In this document: piece after piece, positions 41,925 to 50,346 of the stretch | Position numbering within the stretch: the stretch's first letter is position 1 | How the letters are laid out: every line of letters begins with the position of its first letter | NCBI GenBank assembly: GCA_964246985.1 | Contig: CAXTSE010000006.1 | Span: 1 to 64,000 of the forward strand | Length of the DNA stretch: 64,000 nucleotides | Reading direction: 5' to 3' | From: CAXTSE01 sp964246985 | Lineage (GTDB): Bacteria; Actinomycetota; Actinomycetes; Actinomycetales; Microbacteriaceae | Position numbers and translations under genes: made by a program | Notes under the pieces: model-generated | Told to the model about the DNA's origin: nothing | What the model saw: only the letters and a program-made list of their open reading frames with translations | Databases searched by the model: none

Positions 41925-42682
41925 TCACCGGGGCATCCGGCCTGATCGGACGCAGAGTCGTCGAGGCGCTCGACGCCGCGGAGGGCATCGAGGTCATGCC
42001 GGTCGGAAGCGCCGACATCGACCTCCGGGCCACGGGATCGTGGGACCGGCTGCTCGCCGACCGACACCCGGACGCGGTCGTGCACCTGGCCTGGTCGGCC
42101 AGCGGCACGCCCGGCTACCGGGAGCATCCCGACAACGCCCGATGGGCGGCATCGACGATCGCCGCGGCCTCGGCGGCGGCGGAGCGCGGCATCCGCTTCG
42201 TGGCGACGGGCACCTCCGTGGACGACGCCCCCGCGGCCGATCTGTATTCGCGATCGAAGGCGGACGTGCGCGCGGCGCTCGCCGACCGCATCGAGGCGGG
42301 CCAGATCGCCTGGCTCCGCCCGTACTACGTGTTCGACGAGCGGGAGCCGAGCCCCGCGGTGCTGCGCGCCGCGCTCGCCGCGCGCTCTGCGGGGCAGCCG
42401 GTGGGGTTGTCGAGCCCGGACGCGCGACACGATTTCGTGCACGCGCGAGACGTGGGGACGGCGGTGCTCGCGGTCGTCGCCCACGGGCTCGCCGGCGCAA
42501 TCGACATCGGATCGGGTGAGGTGGCGACCGTGGCTCAGCTGGTCGAGGCCCACAGATGCGCCTGGGTCGCCCAGGGGGTCCCGTCGTCCGCCGCGGCCAG
42601 CGAGACAGCCGCGGACGTCGCGGTCCTGCGCGCGGCCGGATGGGCTCCGACGGTCACCGACGAGCGGCTCGGACGCGCCTAG
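41909..42682 (+). CDS. NAD-dependent epimerase/dehydratase, probable 4-ketoreductase
   Basis: SDR protein of 257 residues with VLITGASGLIGRRVVEAL (about residues 4-21), VVHLAWSASG, FVATGTSVDD and LYSRSKADVRAAL (YxxxK pair). It is smaller than the dehydratases and has no RmlD-like sequence, in keeping with a 4-ketoreductase completing a deoxysugar. GTG at 41909 gives a 16-base overlap with the epimerase gene. It is the last gene of the CDP-sugar module; the flippase gene runs in the opposite direction. Whether it is a reductase or a further epimerase is not certain. Confidence 0.82.
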   Translation: MARVLITGASGLIGRRVVEALDAAEGIEVMPVGSADIDLRATGSWDRLLADRHPDAVVHLAWSASGTPGYREHPDNARWAASTIAAASAAAERGIRFVATGTSVDDAPAADLYSRSKADVRAALADRIEAGQIAWLRPYYVFDEREPSPAVLRAALAARSAGQPVGLSSPDARHDFVHARDVGTAVLAVVAHGLAGAIDIGSGEVATVAQLVEAHRCAWVAQGVPSSAAASETAADVAVLRAAGWAPTVTDERLGRA

Positions 42683-42688
42683 GCCGCG

Positions 42689-43957
42689 TCAGCTCCTCGG
42701 ACGTCGCAGCGCGGCCAGCTGCACGACGGACCCGAGCAGGGGCCCCGCGATCAGGGCGAGGACGGCCGCCCACTCGAACGACACGGGCGCGAGGAACAGC
42801 ACGACCAGCGCTCCGAGGATCGCCACCACCCACCCCAGCAGGTAGAAGCTGTGCTGAGCGGAGGTGATGGCGGCGACGCCGGTCAGCGTGATGATCCCGA
42901 GCCCCGCGGCACCGGCCGTCAGCGCCGCGATGATACCCGCGCTGGCCTGGTACTCGTCCCCGAAGATCAGAGGCAGGAGGGGCGGGCCGAGCAGCGCGGC
43001 GAGCCCGGAGAGCACGGCGCTCGCCGCCGCGATGATCCCGATCCCCGCCGCGACCCAGCGTCGTCGCCCGGACAGGTCGAGACTGGTGAACCGCGCGATC
43101 AGCGCGTTCTGGAACGACGTCAGCGGCACCATGAGCGGCGCGCGGGTGAGCGTCACCAGCAGGATCAGCACGCCGAGGGTCACGGCGGTCGACCCGCGCG
43201 GGTTCGCCGCGGCCGCAGCCGACATGAGAGCCGGCCAGCCGACCGTGAGCACGCTCGACAGGCTCGAGGCTGCCATCGAGCGCACGATGCGCGTCGTCGA
43301 CCGACCCGTGGTCGCATCCGATCGGATCGAGAAGGACTCGCGGCGGATCGGGCCGTAGAGCACGCCGACCAGGAAGGCCGGGAGGAACGCGAGCGCGGCC
43401 GCGATCGAGAAGCCGAGGATGGTCGGCATGAGCACCGCGGCGAGCACGAAGACGACGATGCGGGCGACGCCCTCCAGGATGACGAGCAGGGAGTAGGTGC
43501 GCCAGCGCGCCAGGCCGGCGAACATGCTCCCGACCGCGAGGGTGCCGCTGACCAGCACGCCGGCGAGGAGGAGCAGCAGCAGCGACGGCAGCCAATCGGC
43601 TCCGAAGGCCAGCGGGCCCCAGACCAGTCCGGTGAGGAAGGCGACCAGCGCGGTGGCGACGCCGACGCTCAGGGCGACCAGGCCGATCCGGGGGTTCGCG
43701 AGGTCGGTGTCGCCGATCGGCATCGCGGCGGCGGCGCCCTCGGAGTCCCGCAGGATCTTCGCGACCCGCGAGACCCGGATGACCTCCTGGCCCACGCCGC
43801 TCAGCGTTCCGACGATGATGAAGAGCACCGCCCAGAACACGGCGAACGTCGAGTAGTCGGCCGGGCCGAGCCAGCGGGCCGCGACGAACTGCGCGACGTA
43901 GCCGGCGATCGCGACGACGATCGCCGCCGACCCGACCTGGGCGGCCGCGCGCTTCAT
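42689..43957 (-). CDS. Polysaccharide flippase-like membrane protein (Wzx/MATE-type)
   Basis: Membrane protein of 422 residues with about twelve to fourteen hydrophobic helices and no soluble domain; it begins QVGSAAIVVAIAGYVAQFVA and has the FAARWLGPADYSTF-like VAARWLGPADYSTFAVFW loop seen in polysaccharide flippases. It would move lipid-linked repeat units to the outer face. ATG 43957 is the reading-frame start; a TAGCCT hexamer about 40 bases upstream could be its promoter. It sits beside two O-antigen-polymerase-like genes on the same strand, giving a Wzx/Wzy-like set in addition to the ABC exporter at 10990-12575. Confidence 0.86.
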   Translation of the reverse strand: MKRAAAQVGSAAIVVAIAGYVAQFVAARWLGPADYSTFAVFWAVLFIIVGTLSGVGQEVIRVSRVAKILRDSEGAAAAMPIGDTDLANPRIGLVALSVGVATALVAFLTGLVWGPLAFGADWLPSLLLLLLAGVLVSGTLAVGSMFAGLARWRTYSLLVILEGVARIVVFVLAAVLMPTILGFSIAAALAFLPAFLVGVLYGPIRRESFSIRSDATTGRSTTRIVRSMAASSLSSVLTVGWPALMSAAAAANPRGSTAVTLGVLILLVTLTRAPLMVPLTSFQNALIARFTSLDLSGRRRWVAAGIGIIAAASAVLSGLAALLGPPLLPLIFGDEYQASAGIIAALTAGAAGLGIITLTGVAAITSAQHSFYLLGWVVAILGALVVLFLAPVSFEWAAVLALIAGPLLGSVVQLAALRRPRS

Positions 43958-44003
43958 GCGCCGGCCGGATCGGGAGGGAGTGTCGACGGCATCGGAGGTA
44001 AGG

Positions 44004-45353
44004 CTACCTGGCCGGATCGGGCCCCAGCGCCGACGCGGACGGTGCGGGCTCGCTGGCCAGGGCTCGCCGCCACGAGAGCTCCTGCGACGCCTTCAGGCAG
44101 CAGATGACGAAGGTGAGCCAACCGAACTCCGAGAGCACCGAGCTCTCGGCGAGCGACACGATCAGCAGCGCCACGAGCACCATGGCCGGCCACACGTGCA
44201 CCACGCTGCGTCGGCGTCCGGCGAGGAGCCAGGACCGCACGAACGCCAGCCCGAGCATGCCGACGAACAGCACCAGGCCGATGACGCCGAGCTGGAACCA
44301 GACGTCGAGGTAGCCGTTGAGGGCCGACTGCGCCGGGCGGTCCGAGCTCGCGGTGAGCGTCGGGAAGGGCGAGATCTCGCGCCGCCAGCGCCCGATCCAG
44401 CCCCAGCCCTCGAGACCGTTGATGCGCACCAGGTCGAACACCTTGTTCCAGAGCGACAGGCGGAAGGTGAGCACGCCGGTCGCGTTGAACAGGTCCACGA
44501 TCTGGGTGCGCAGGACCCAGGCGGCGATCGCCCCGACCGAGGCGACTCCGAGCACGGTCAGCTGCGCGACCTGACGCCGGTCGGCACGCACCCGGCGGAG
44601 CCCGTACATCGTGACCGCCGCGATCAGGACCATGAGGGCCGCCCCGAGGATGACCGGGGACTGCGTGAACAGGATCGTGAAACCGGCGAGCGCGAGCGAC
44701 AGCACGGAGGTGAGGCGGGACACCGAGCGCGTGCGGTGCTCCGTCGCGAAGCTGACCGCCGCGACGATGGCGATGAGCCCGAGCTGGTTGCGGGTCGACG
44801 CGAGCCCCGAGATCGGGCCGCCGAGAGCCAATGCGCCCTGGATGTTGAACAGCGGCACGGGCGCGTCGACCAGCAGGCCCGAGAAGATCTCCATGACGAG
44901 CGAGGCGGCGAGGAACACCCGCAGCACGTCGCCGAAGGTGCGCACGATCTGGATCAGGTCGCGGGTGAGCGCGACGAAGATCGCGATGGCCGTGAAGGCG
45001 AACAGGTACGCGAGTCCGCCCACGGTCGCCCACTGGTACTCGCTCCAGATGATCGATGCAGTGCCCCAGGCGAGGAAGGCCAGAAGCGAGATCGGGAGGA
45101 TGCCGCGCCACTCGACCTCCTCGCGGCGGGCCGCGAACGACAGGCCCATCAGCACGATCAGCGCGGCCATCGCGCCCAGCAGGCCCGCCCATCCGAAGAG
45201 CCGCTGCACCGGATACGCCGAGACGGCGATGCCGATGCCGAGCGTCGCGAGGGCCTGCGCGAACCTCGGCGAGCCGACGAAACCGCGCAGCAGGTCGAGC
45301 CACTCGCTGCGACCGGCGGCGGATCCGGCGCCCGGCGCCAGCGGGCCGGTCAC
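44004..45353 (-). CDS. O-antigen ligase/polymerase family membrane protein
   Basis: Membrane protein of 449 residues with about twelve helices and the O-antigen ligase/Wzy (PF04932) layout, including a large outer loop with FRLSLWNKVFDLVR, LEGWGWIGRW and the YLDVWFQLGVIG segment after it. ASTRNQLG is the usual short motif before the central helices. Such proteins polymerise or ligate lipid-linked glycan units outside the membrane. GTG at 45353 overlaps the upstream homologous gene by four bases (GTGA). It ends in a short polar tail. Confidence 0.87.
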   Translation of the reverse strand: MTGPLAPGAGSAAGRSEWLDLLRGFVGSPRFAQALATLGIGIAVSAYPVQRLFGWAGLLGAMAALIVLMGLSFAARREEVEWRGILPISLLAFLAWGTASIIWSEYQWATVGGLAYLFAFTAIAIFVALTRDLIQIVRTFGDVLRVFLAASLVMEIFSGLLVDAPVPLFNIQGALALGGPISGLASTRNQLGLIAIVAAVSFATEHRTRSVSRLTSVLSLALAGFTILFTQSPVILGAALMVLIAAVTMYGLRRVRADRRQVAQLTVLGVASVGAIAAWVLRTQIVDLFNATGVLTFRLSLWNKVFDLVRINGLEGWGWIGRWRREISPFPTLTASSDRPAQSALNGYLDVWFQLGVIGLVLFVGMLGLAFVRSWLLAGRRRSVVHVWPAMVLVALLIVSLAESSVLSEFGWLTFVICCLKASQELSWRRALASEPAPSASALGPDPAR

Positions 45354-46663
45354 GCGGGCGTCGTCTCGGCGGCGACGCTGCGGGAGGCGAGACCCCCGCG
45401 GGTGCGGATCGCGATGACGACGAGCAGCACGTAGCCGATCTCGATGAGCAGCCGGCTCTCGGCGATGCTGTGCACCAGCAGCGCGACGACGATGAGCACG
45501 GGGAGGAATCCGAGCGCGGCCCGGTTGGGCACAGCGGGGAGGGCTCGCGTCGCCGGGACGTCGAGCGCCAGCACCCACGAGCGCACGAGGGTGCCCAGCG
45601 CGAGGCCGCCGAACACCACCACGCCGACGATTCCGACCTGCAGGTACAGGTCGAGCCAGGCGTCGTGCGCCTGGTAGTAGGTGACGCCCTTGATCACGAC
45701 GAGGTCGTCGAAGAACGGCTCCCAGGGGGCCCAGTAGCTGATCCAGCCCCACCCGAAGGCAGGACGCTGGGCGGCGACGTCGGCGACCGTCTGCCAGATG
45801 TCGAGCCGGTTGGTGAGGTTGGGGCTGCGGCCGAGCAGCGCGAGCAGCGGACCCCGGAACGCGAGGGCCCCGATCACGCCGGCCGCCGCGACTGCGATGC
45901 CGCCGAGGTACCACGCCACGCGGGCGCGACCGGATGCGCGACGCACCACGAGCAGGAACACCGCGACCGCGGCGGCCACCGCCCCCGCGATGAGCACCGT
46001 CGACGACCGCGTCAGCGCGAGGGTGAGCAGGGCGATGACGAGCCAGAAGCCGACCCACGGACGCGACGCCGAGCGCGACGTCAGCTGCACCGCGAACGTG
46101 ATCGCCCCGATGAGCGCGGCGAGAGCGAGCAGGTTGGCGTTGCCGACGATGCCCTGGATGCGGCCGCCCTCGAAGAGCAGGTCACGTGACCAGTAGTAGG
46201 CGGCGGGGATCCTGTCGAGATCGGAGTAGTCGACCCAGAACGGCAGCACGCGGTCGCGGATGACCGTGCTCACCAGCAGCTCGAACAGCAGGGAGGCGCC
46301 GAGGATCCAGCGCATCGCCAGCCCGAGGCTGTGCACGAACGTGCGGTAGTCGACGATGACGGCGAGGTAGATCGCGAAGGTCGTCGCGGACAGGGTCAGC
46401 GCGACTCCGGCCACGCTGCCGAGCGGGTAGGCCGACCAGGCGATCGACGCCGTGACGAGCACCAGGAACGCGATCAGCGGGTACGGCAGTCGGCGGAGGT
46501 CGACGCGGGCACGCACCAGCTCGACGATCGCCATCGTCAGGAAGACCGCGACGATGATGCCCCAGCCCCACCAGCTGAACAGGTACCGCCAGACGTCGCC
46601 GGCGGCCAGGGTGAAGATGCCGAAGGTCGCCAGGAAGCGGCGATACGGTGTCGCTTCGGTCAT
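45350..46663 (-). CDS. O-antigen ligase/polymerase family membrane protein (tandem homologue)
   Basis: Membrane protein of 437 residues with the same fold as its downstream neighbour: IQGIVGNANLLALAALIGAI, the outer-loop segments TNRLDIWQTVADV, FGWGWISYW and AHDAWLDLYLQVGIVGVVV. Sequence identity to the neighbour is low, so this is an old duplication. ATG at 46663 is preferred because TAGCCT lies 6 bases upstream; GTG 46669 is the longer alternative. The pair might polymerise two different glycans or combine polymerase and ligase. Confidence 0.87.
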   Translation of the reverse strand: MTEATPYRRFLATFGIFTLAAGDVWRYLFSWWGWGIIVAVFLTMAIVELVRARVDLRRLPYPLIAFLVLVTASIAWSAYPLGSVAGVALTLSATTFAIYLAVIVDYRTFVHSLGLAMRWILGASLLFELLVSTVIRDRVLPFWVDYSDLDRIPAAYYWSRDLLFEGGRIQGIVGNANLLALAALIGAITFAVQLTSRSASRPWVGFWLVIALLTLALTRSSTVLIAGAVAAAVAVFLLVVRRASGRARVAWYLGGIAVAAAGVIGALAFRGPLLALLGRSPNLTNRLDIWQTVADVAAQRPAFGWGWISYWAPWEPFFDDLVVIKGVTYYQAHDAWLDLYLQVGIVGVVVFGGLALGTLVRSWVLALDVPATRALPAVPNRAALGFLPVLIVVALLVHSIAESRLLIEIGYVLLVVIAIRTRGGLASRSVAAETTPA

Positions 46664-46669
46664 GCCCAC

Positions 46670-46675
46670 AGGCTA
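46670..46675 (-). promoter_or_regulatory. -10 hexamer TAGCCT, leaderless start of the polymerase pair
   Basis: TAGCCT on the minus strand ends 6 bases before the ATG at 46663, in the 29-base gap after the acyl-CoA dehydrogenase gene. Confidence 0.5.
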
Positions 46676-46692
46676 CCGGCCTGCGCCAATGG

Positions 46693-47934
46693 CTATACGA
46701 ACGCGGCCTTGCCCGTGATCGCGCGGCCGACGATGAGGGTGTTCATCTCGCGGGTGCCCTCGTATGAGTAGAGAGCCTCCGCGTCCGCGAAGTGCCGGAT
46801 CACGTCGTTGTCGAGGACGATGCCGTTGCCTCCCAGGCTTTCCCGTGCCCACGCGACCGTCTCGCGCATCCGCGAGCAGGCGAACTCCTTGGCGAGGGCG
46901 GCGTGCTCGTCCTTCTGGGTGCCCTCGTCGAGCATCTCGGAGACGCGCGTGCAGAGCGCGATCGACGCCGTGATGTTGCCGAGCATGCGGGCGTAGTGCT
47001 CCTGGATGAGCTGGTGGTTGTCGATGGTCTCGCCGAACTGCTCGCGCTGTGCGCCGTACGCGACGGCGGCCTCGTAGGCACCGATCGAGTTGCCGACGGC
47101 GGCCCACGCCACCTCGGCGCGGGTCAGACGGAGCACGGCGGCGGTCTCGCGGAACGACTCCGCCTTCTGCAGGCGGTTCGTCTCGGGGACGCGCAGATCG
47201 GTGAAGGTGATGTCGGCGTTCTGCACGATGCGCAGCGCCTGCTTGTTCTCGATCTTGGTGGCCCGGTAGCCCTCGGTGTCGGTCGGGACCAGGAAGCCCT
47301 TCACCTGTCCGTCCACGGTCGACTTCGCCCAGACGATCGCGTGCGTGGCGATGGTGCCGTTGCCGATCCATCGCTTCGAGCCGTTGATGATCCAGTCGTC
47401 GCCGTCGGGCGTCGCCGTCGTGCGGAGGCCGCGCGCGCTGTCGGAGCCCGAGAGGGGCTCGGTGAGGGCGAAGCAGCCGAGCCATTCGCCGGTCTGGAAC
47501 TTCGGCAGCCACTCGGCGCGCTGCGCGTCGGAGCCGGCCACGCCCACGGCGCCCATGACGAGCCCGTTCTGCATGCCGACGAGGGTGGCGACGCTCGCGT
47601 CGATGCGGGCCAGCTCGACGGCGACCCAGCCGCGGAACACGGCCGAGTTCTCGAAGGTGCGGGTCTCCTCCCAGCCGCTGCCGAACAGTCCGAGGTCGGC
47701 GAGCCCCTTCACGATCTGCATCGGGAACTCGGCCCGCGCCCAGTGGTCGTTGATGATCGGCTTGACCTCGGTCTCGAGGTAGTGGCGGAGCCGCCGGAGG
47801 AGATCCTTCTCCTGGTCGGTCAGCGCGTTCTGGAAGCCGTAGAAGTCGCTGGGGATGGGCGTGAAGGCCGGCGCGGACGCGGTGGTCTCGTCGGCGCTGC
47901 CGGCATCCGTCAGGTCAGGGGCGGTGATGGTCAT
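46693..47934 (-). CDS. Acyl-CoA dehydrogenase family protein (glutaryl-CoA dehydrogenase-like)
   Basis: FAD-dependent enzyme of 413 residues that oxidises an acyl-CoA. Segments are LGLFGSGWEE, FALTEPLSGSDSARGLRTTA (FAD/substrate region), GSKRWIGNGTIATHAIVWAK, YGAQREQFGETIDNHQLIQ, ARESLGGNGIVLDN and the catalytic YEGTREMNTLIVGRAITG with the Glu. The C-terminal pattern is closest to glutaryl-CoA dehydrogenases; the Arg that guides the second carboxylate cannot be confirmed by eye. ATG 47934 is preceded by GGAG at a distance of about 9 bases. It is divergent from manA and has no link to glycan genes. Confidence 0.9.
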   Translation of the reverse strand: MTITAPDLTDAGSADETTASAPAFTPIPSDFYGFQNALTDQEKDLLRRLRHYLETEVKPIINDHWARAEFPMQIVKGLADLGLFGSGWEETRTFENSAVFRGWVAVELARIDASVATLVGMQNGLVMGAVGVAGSDAQRAEWLPKFQTGEWLGCFALTEPLSGSDSARGLRTTATPDGDDWIINGSKRWIGNGTIATHAIVWAKSTVDGQVKGFLVPTDTEGYRATKIENKQALRIVQNADITFTDLRVPETNRLQKAESFRETAAVLRLTRAEVAWAAVGNSIGAYEAAVAYGAQREQFGETIDNHQLIQEHYARMLGNITASIALCTRVSEMLDEGTQKDEHAALAKEFACSRMRETVAWARESLGGNGIVLDNDVIRHFADAEALYSYEGTREMNTLIVGRAITGKAAFV

Positions 47935-47966
47935 CCGTCTACTCCATTGTTCTAGGGATCGGGGGG

Positions 47967-47972
47967 AGCCTA
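47967..47972 (-). promoter_or_regulatory. -10 hexamer TAGGCT for the acyl-CoA dehydrogenase
   Basis: TAGGCT on the minus strand lies 32 bases before the ATG at 47934, leaving a leader of about 25 bases with a GGAG ribosome-binding site. Confidence 0.4.
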
Positions 47973-48004
47973 CGCTCGCTGGCCGGGACGGCACCGGGCG
48001 TTGG

Positions 48005-48010
48005 TACTTT
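48005..48010 (+). promoter_or_regulatory. -10 hexamer TACTTT for manA
   Basis: TACTTT lies 30 bases upstream of the manA ATG and would give a leader of about 25 bases containing the ribosome-binding site GATGAGGAG. Confidence 0.35.
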
Positions 48011-48040
48011 GGTGCAAACCGGATGAGGAGAACCCCCGCG

Positions 48041-49165
48041 ATGTTCGTCGGAATCACCAACACCCCCCGCGACTACGCCTGGGGGTCGCGGACGGCGATC
48101 GCCGACCTGCTCGGCGTCGCCCCCTCCGGCTCGCCCGAGGCCGAGCTGTGGCTCGGCGCCCACCACGGGTCGCCCGCGCAGCTCGTCGGCCACGAGGGCA
48201 CCCTGGCCGATGTCGTCTCCGGGCGGCTGCCGTTCCTGATGAAGGTGCTCGCGGCCGGGGCCCCGCTGTCGCTGCAGGCGCATCCGACCATGGCGCAGGC
48301 GCAGGAGGGCTTCGCCCGCGAGAACGCGGCCGGGGTGCCGCTCGAGGCGCCGGAGCGCAACTACAAGGACGCGTTCCACAAGCCCGAGCTGATCTATGCG
48401 CTGAGCGACCCGTTCCGGGCGCTCGCGGGGTTCCGGCCGGTGGCCGACACCCGCGCGGTGCTCGAGCCGGTGGGCTCGGACGAGCGGCTCGTGCCCCTGA
48501 TGTCGCGCCTCGTCGACGATGAGTCCCTGCGCGACGTGTTCTCGTGGATCACCGCCGGGGGCGATGAGATCGCGGATCTCGTGGCCGCCCTGGTCGAGTC
48601 GGCGTCGGTCGTCGACGGCCCGTCCTGGGAGACCGTGCGGACCCTGGCCGAGGCCTACCCCGGCGACCCCGGCATCGCGACCTCGATGCTGCTGCACACG
48701 ATCGCGCTCGCACCGGGCGAGGTGCTCTACCTCCCGGCGGGCAACATCCACGCCTATCTGTCGGGGCTCGGAATCGAGCTGATGGCGGCATCCGACAACG
48801 TCCTCCGCGGGGGCCTCACCCCCAAGCACGTGGACGTGCCCGAGCTGCTCTCGGTGCTCGACTTCCGCCCGCTGCCGGCACCGTACCTCGCTGCCGAGGA
48901 GCCGACGCCCGGCGTGCGCGTGTTCCGGCCCGACGTGCCCGACTTCGTGCTCACGGTGGTCACGCCGGATGCCGAGAGGCGCGGCGTGGACGTCGCGATC
49001 GAGGGCGGTGGGCCCGCGATCCTGTTCAGCGCCTCGGGCACGGTGACCCTGCACGGAGCGCTCGAGCCGTACACGCTCGAGCACGGCCTCGCGGTGTACG
49101 TCGTCGACGAGCCGACCCTGCGCGTCGAGGGCGACGGACTGCTCTTCATCGCCTCGGAGGGGTGA
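48041..49165 (+). CDS. manA: Mannose-6-phosphate isomerase, class I
   Basis: Zn-dependent cupin enzyme that interconverts fructose-6-phosphate and mannose-6-phosphate, feeding GDP-mannose. The 374 residues show the typical class I elements: TPRDYAWGSRTAIADLLG, ELWLGAHHGSPA, FLMKVLAAGAPLSLQAHPT (metal-binding Gln-x-His), KDAFHKPELIYALS with the Glu ligand and LPAGNIHAYLSGLGIELMAA with the His ligand near residues 230-250. Length is normal. ATG 48041 has a strong GAGGAG ribosome-binding site. In mycobacteria manA lies close to whiB2, DUF3499 and manB; here it keeps that region but manB is not seen. Confidence 0.95.
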   Translation: MFVGITNTPRDYAWGSRTAIADLLGVAPSGSPEAELWLGAHHGSPAQLVGHEGTLADVVSGRLPFLMKVLAAGAPLSLQAHPTMAQAQEGFARENAAGVPLEAPERNYKDAFHKPELIYALSDPFRALAGFRPVADTRAVLEPVGSDERLVPLMSRLVDDESLRDVFSWITAGGDEIADLVAALVESASVVDGPSWETVRTLAEAYPGDPGIATSMLLHTIALAPGEVLYLPAGNIHAYLSGLGIELMAASDNVLRGGLTPKHVDVPELLSVLDFRPLPAPYLAAEEPTPGVRVFRPDVPDFVLTVVTPDAERRGVDVAIEGGGPAILFSASGTVTLHGALEPYTLEHGLAVYVVDEPTLRVEGDGLLFIASEG

Positions 49166-49212
49166 GCTCACCGCGTTATCGAAGCGTTGCGCAGGGACGG
49201 GTCGCGCGGGGC

Positions 49213-49218
49213 TACCTT
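49213..49218 (+). promoter_or_regulatory. -10 hexamer TACCTT, leaderless lipoprotein gene start
   Basis: TACCTT ends 7 bases before the ATG at 49226, in the 60-base gap after manA. Confidence 0.5.
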
Positions 49219-49225
49219 CGGTGAC

Positions 49226-50326
49226 ATGAGAGACCCTCGGCCTAGTCCGACGCGGACGGCGACGGCCTTCGCGATGGCAGGCATCCTGGCCCTCGCTCTC
49301 GTCGCATGCGCGACAGCTCCTGACGCACCGACACCGGCACCGACCGAGACAGCGGCAGCTGTGGCACTCGACCGACCGATCGTGCGGATCGGAGCGACCT
49401 GTGAGCAGGTGCTCCCGGACAGCGTGGACGGCTGGTTCTCCGGTCCGGTGGACGAAGTCGTCACGGAGTCGACGCCGATCACCTCGCTGGCGGGTGCCGC
49501 CGCACTGACCGTGGGGTCGCTCGACTGCAGCCGCCGTGTCTTCGGCGACTCGCTCATCCCGACCGAGTACGTGACCTTCGAGGCGATCCCCGATGGAGCC
49601 GAGGAGTTTGCTGACGAGCTGGTGTACTACGTCGACGACGGATACACGGTCTTCGACTCCGTGGGCGACTCGTCGGCCTACTACTGCAACAGCTACGACG
49701 TCAACTGGGGCTGCACCGCCGTCATGCTCGTCGGAGTCGTGTGGGTGCGTGCGACCATCCAGGTGTCGACGGCGGAGCCGCTCGGCGACGACACCGCGCG
49801 GGAGCGCATGCACGGCCTCCTCGTGACGGCGGCTGCCGTCCTCCGCAACAGCCAGCCCTCGGGTCCCAGGTACGTGGCACCGGCCGATGCTGTCCGCGGG
49901 TCGGCGATCTGCGACGACGATGAACGCGTGTTCCCCATCGTGTCCTCCGCCTTCGGAATCCCTGATCCCTTCCACTACGGATACGACACGTTCTTCGCCG
50001 GCCCGCACATCGTCGGTCTGTCCGATTCCGGTGAATGCGGGTTCGCCTCCGAATCCGACGACACGACGCCGTCCCTCTCGATCTCGACCCTCCCCGGCGG
50101 TGCCTGGTGGGCGGAGGACTGGGCGGACAAGCCCCCGGAGGTGTTCGGGACGCCCCTTCGGCCCGTCGAGGTACCGGGAGTGGTCGCGTACGTGGGCTGC
50201 CGCGACACCTACTGCATGGCCACAGTGGTCGGCGGCGGATCGGCGTTCGAGGTGTGGAGCTCGAGCATGACAGAGGATGAGCTCGTCGCGGGGTTGGCTG
50301 CGTTCCCCGAGCTCCTGGCCGCCTGA
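49226..50326 (+). CDS. Predicted lipoprotein of unknown function
   Basis: Not recognised as a named family. A lipoprotein signal peptide covers residues 1-27 with the hydrophobic stretch AMAGILALALVAC and a lipobox LVAC that places the lipidated Cys at residue 28, followed by a Pro/Thr/Ala-rich linker. The 366-residue protein then has about ten more cysteines spread over two halves, such as ATCEQVLPDSV, LDCSRR and YYCNSYDVNWGC, then GSAICDDDERVFP and YVGCRDTYCMATVVG, suggesting two related disulphide-bonded domains exposed outside the membrane. ATG at 49226 is chosen for the signal peptide and the TACCTT element. It is convergent with the GlxA-type regulator. Confidence 0.75.
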   Translation: MRDPRPSPTRTATAFAMAGILALALVACATAPDAPTPAPTETAAAVALDRPIVRIGATCEQVLPDSVDGWFSGPVDEVVTESTPITSLAGAAALTVGSLDCSRRVFGDSLIPTEYVTFEAIPDGAEEFADELVYYVDDGYTVFDSVGDSSAYYCNSYDVNWGCTAVMLVGVVWVRATIQVSTAEPLGDDTARERMHGLLVTAAAVLRNSQPSGPRYVAPADAVRGSAICDDDERVFPIVSSAFGIPDPFHYGYDTFFAGPHIVGLSDSGECGFASESDDTTPSLSISTLPGGAWWAEDWADKPPEVFGTPLRPVEVPGVVAYVGCRDTYCMATVVGGGSAFEVWSSSMTEDELVAGLAAFPELLAA

Positions 50327-50346
50327 GCTCGTCTACGGCCTAGCCG

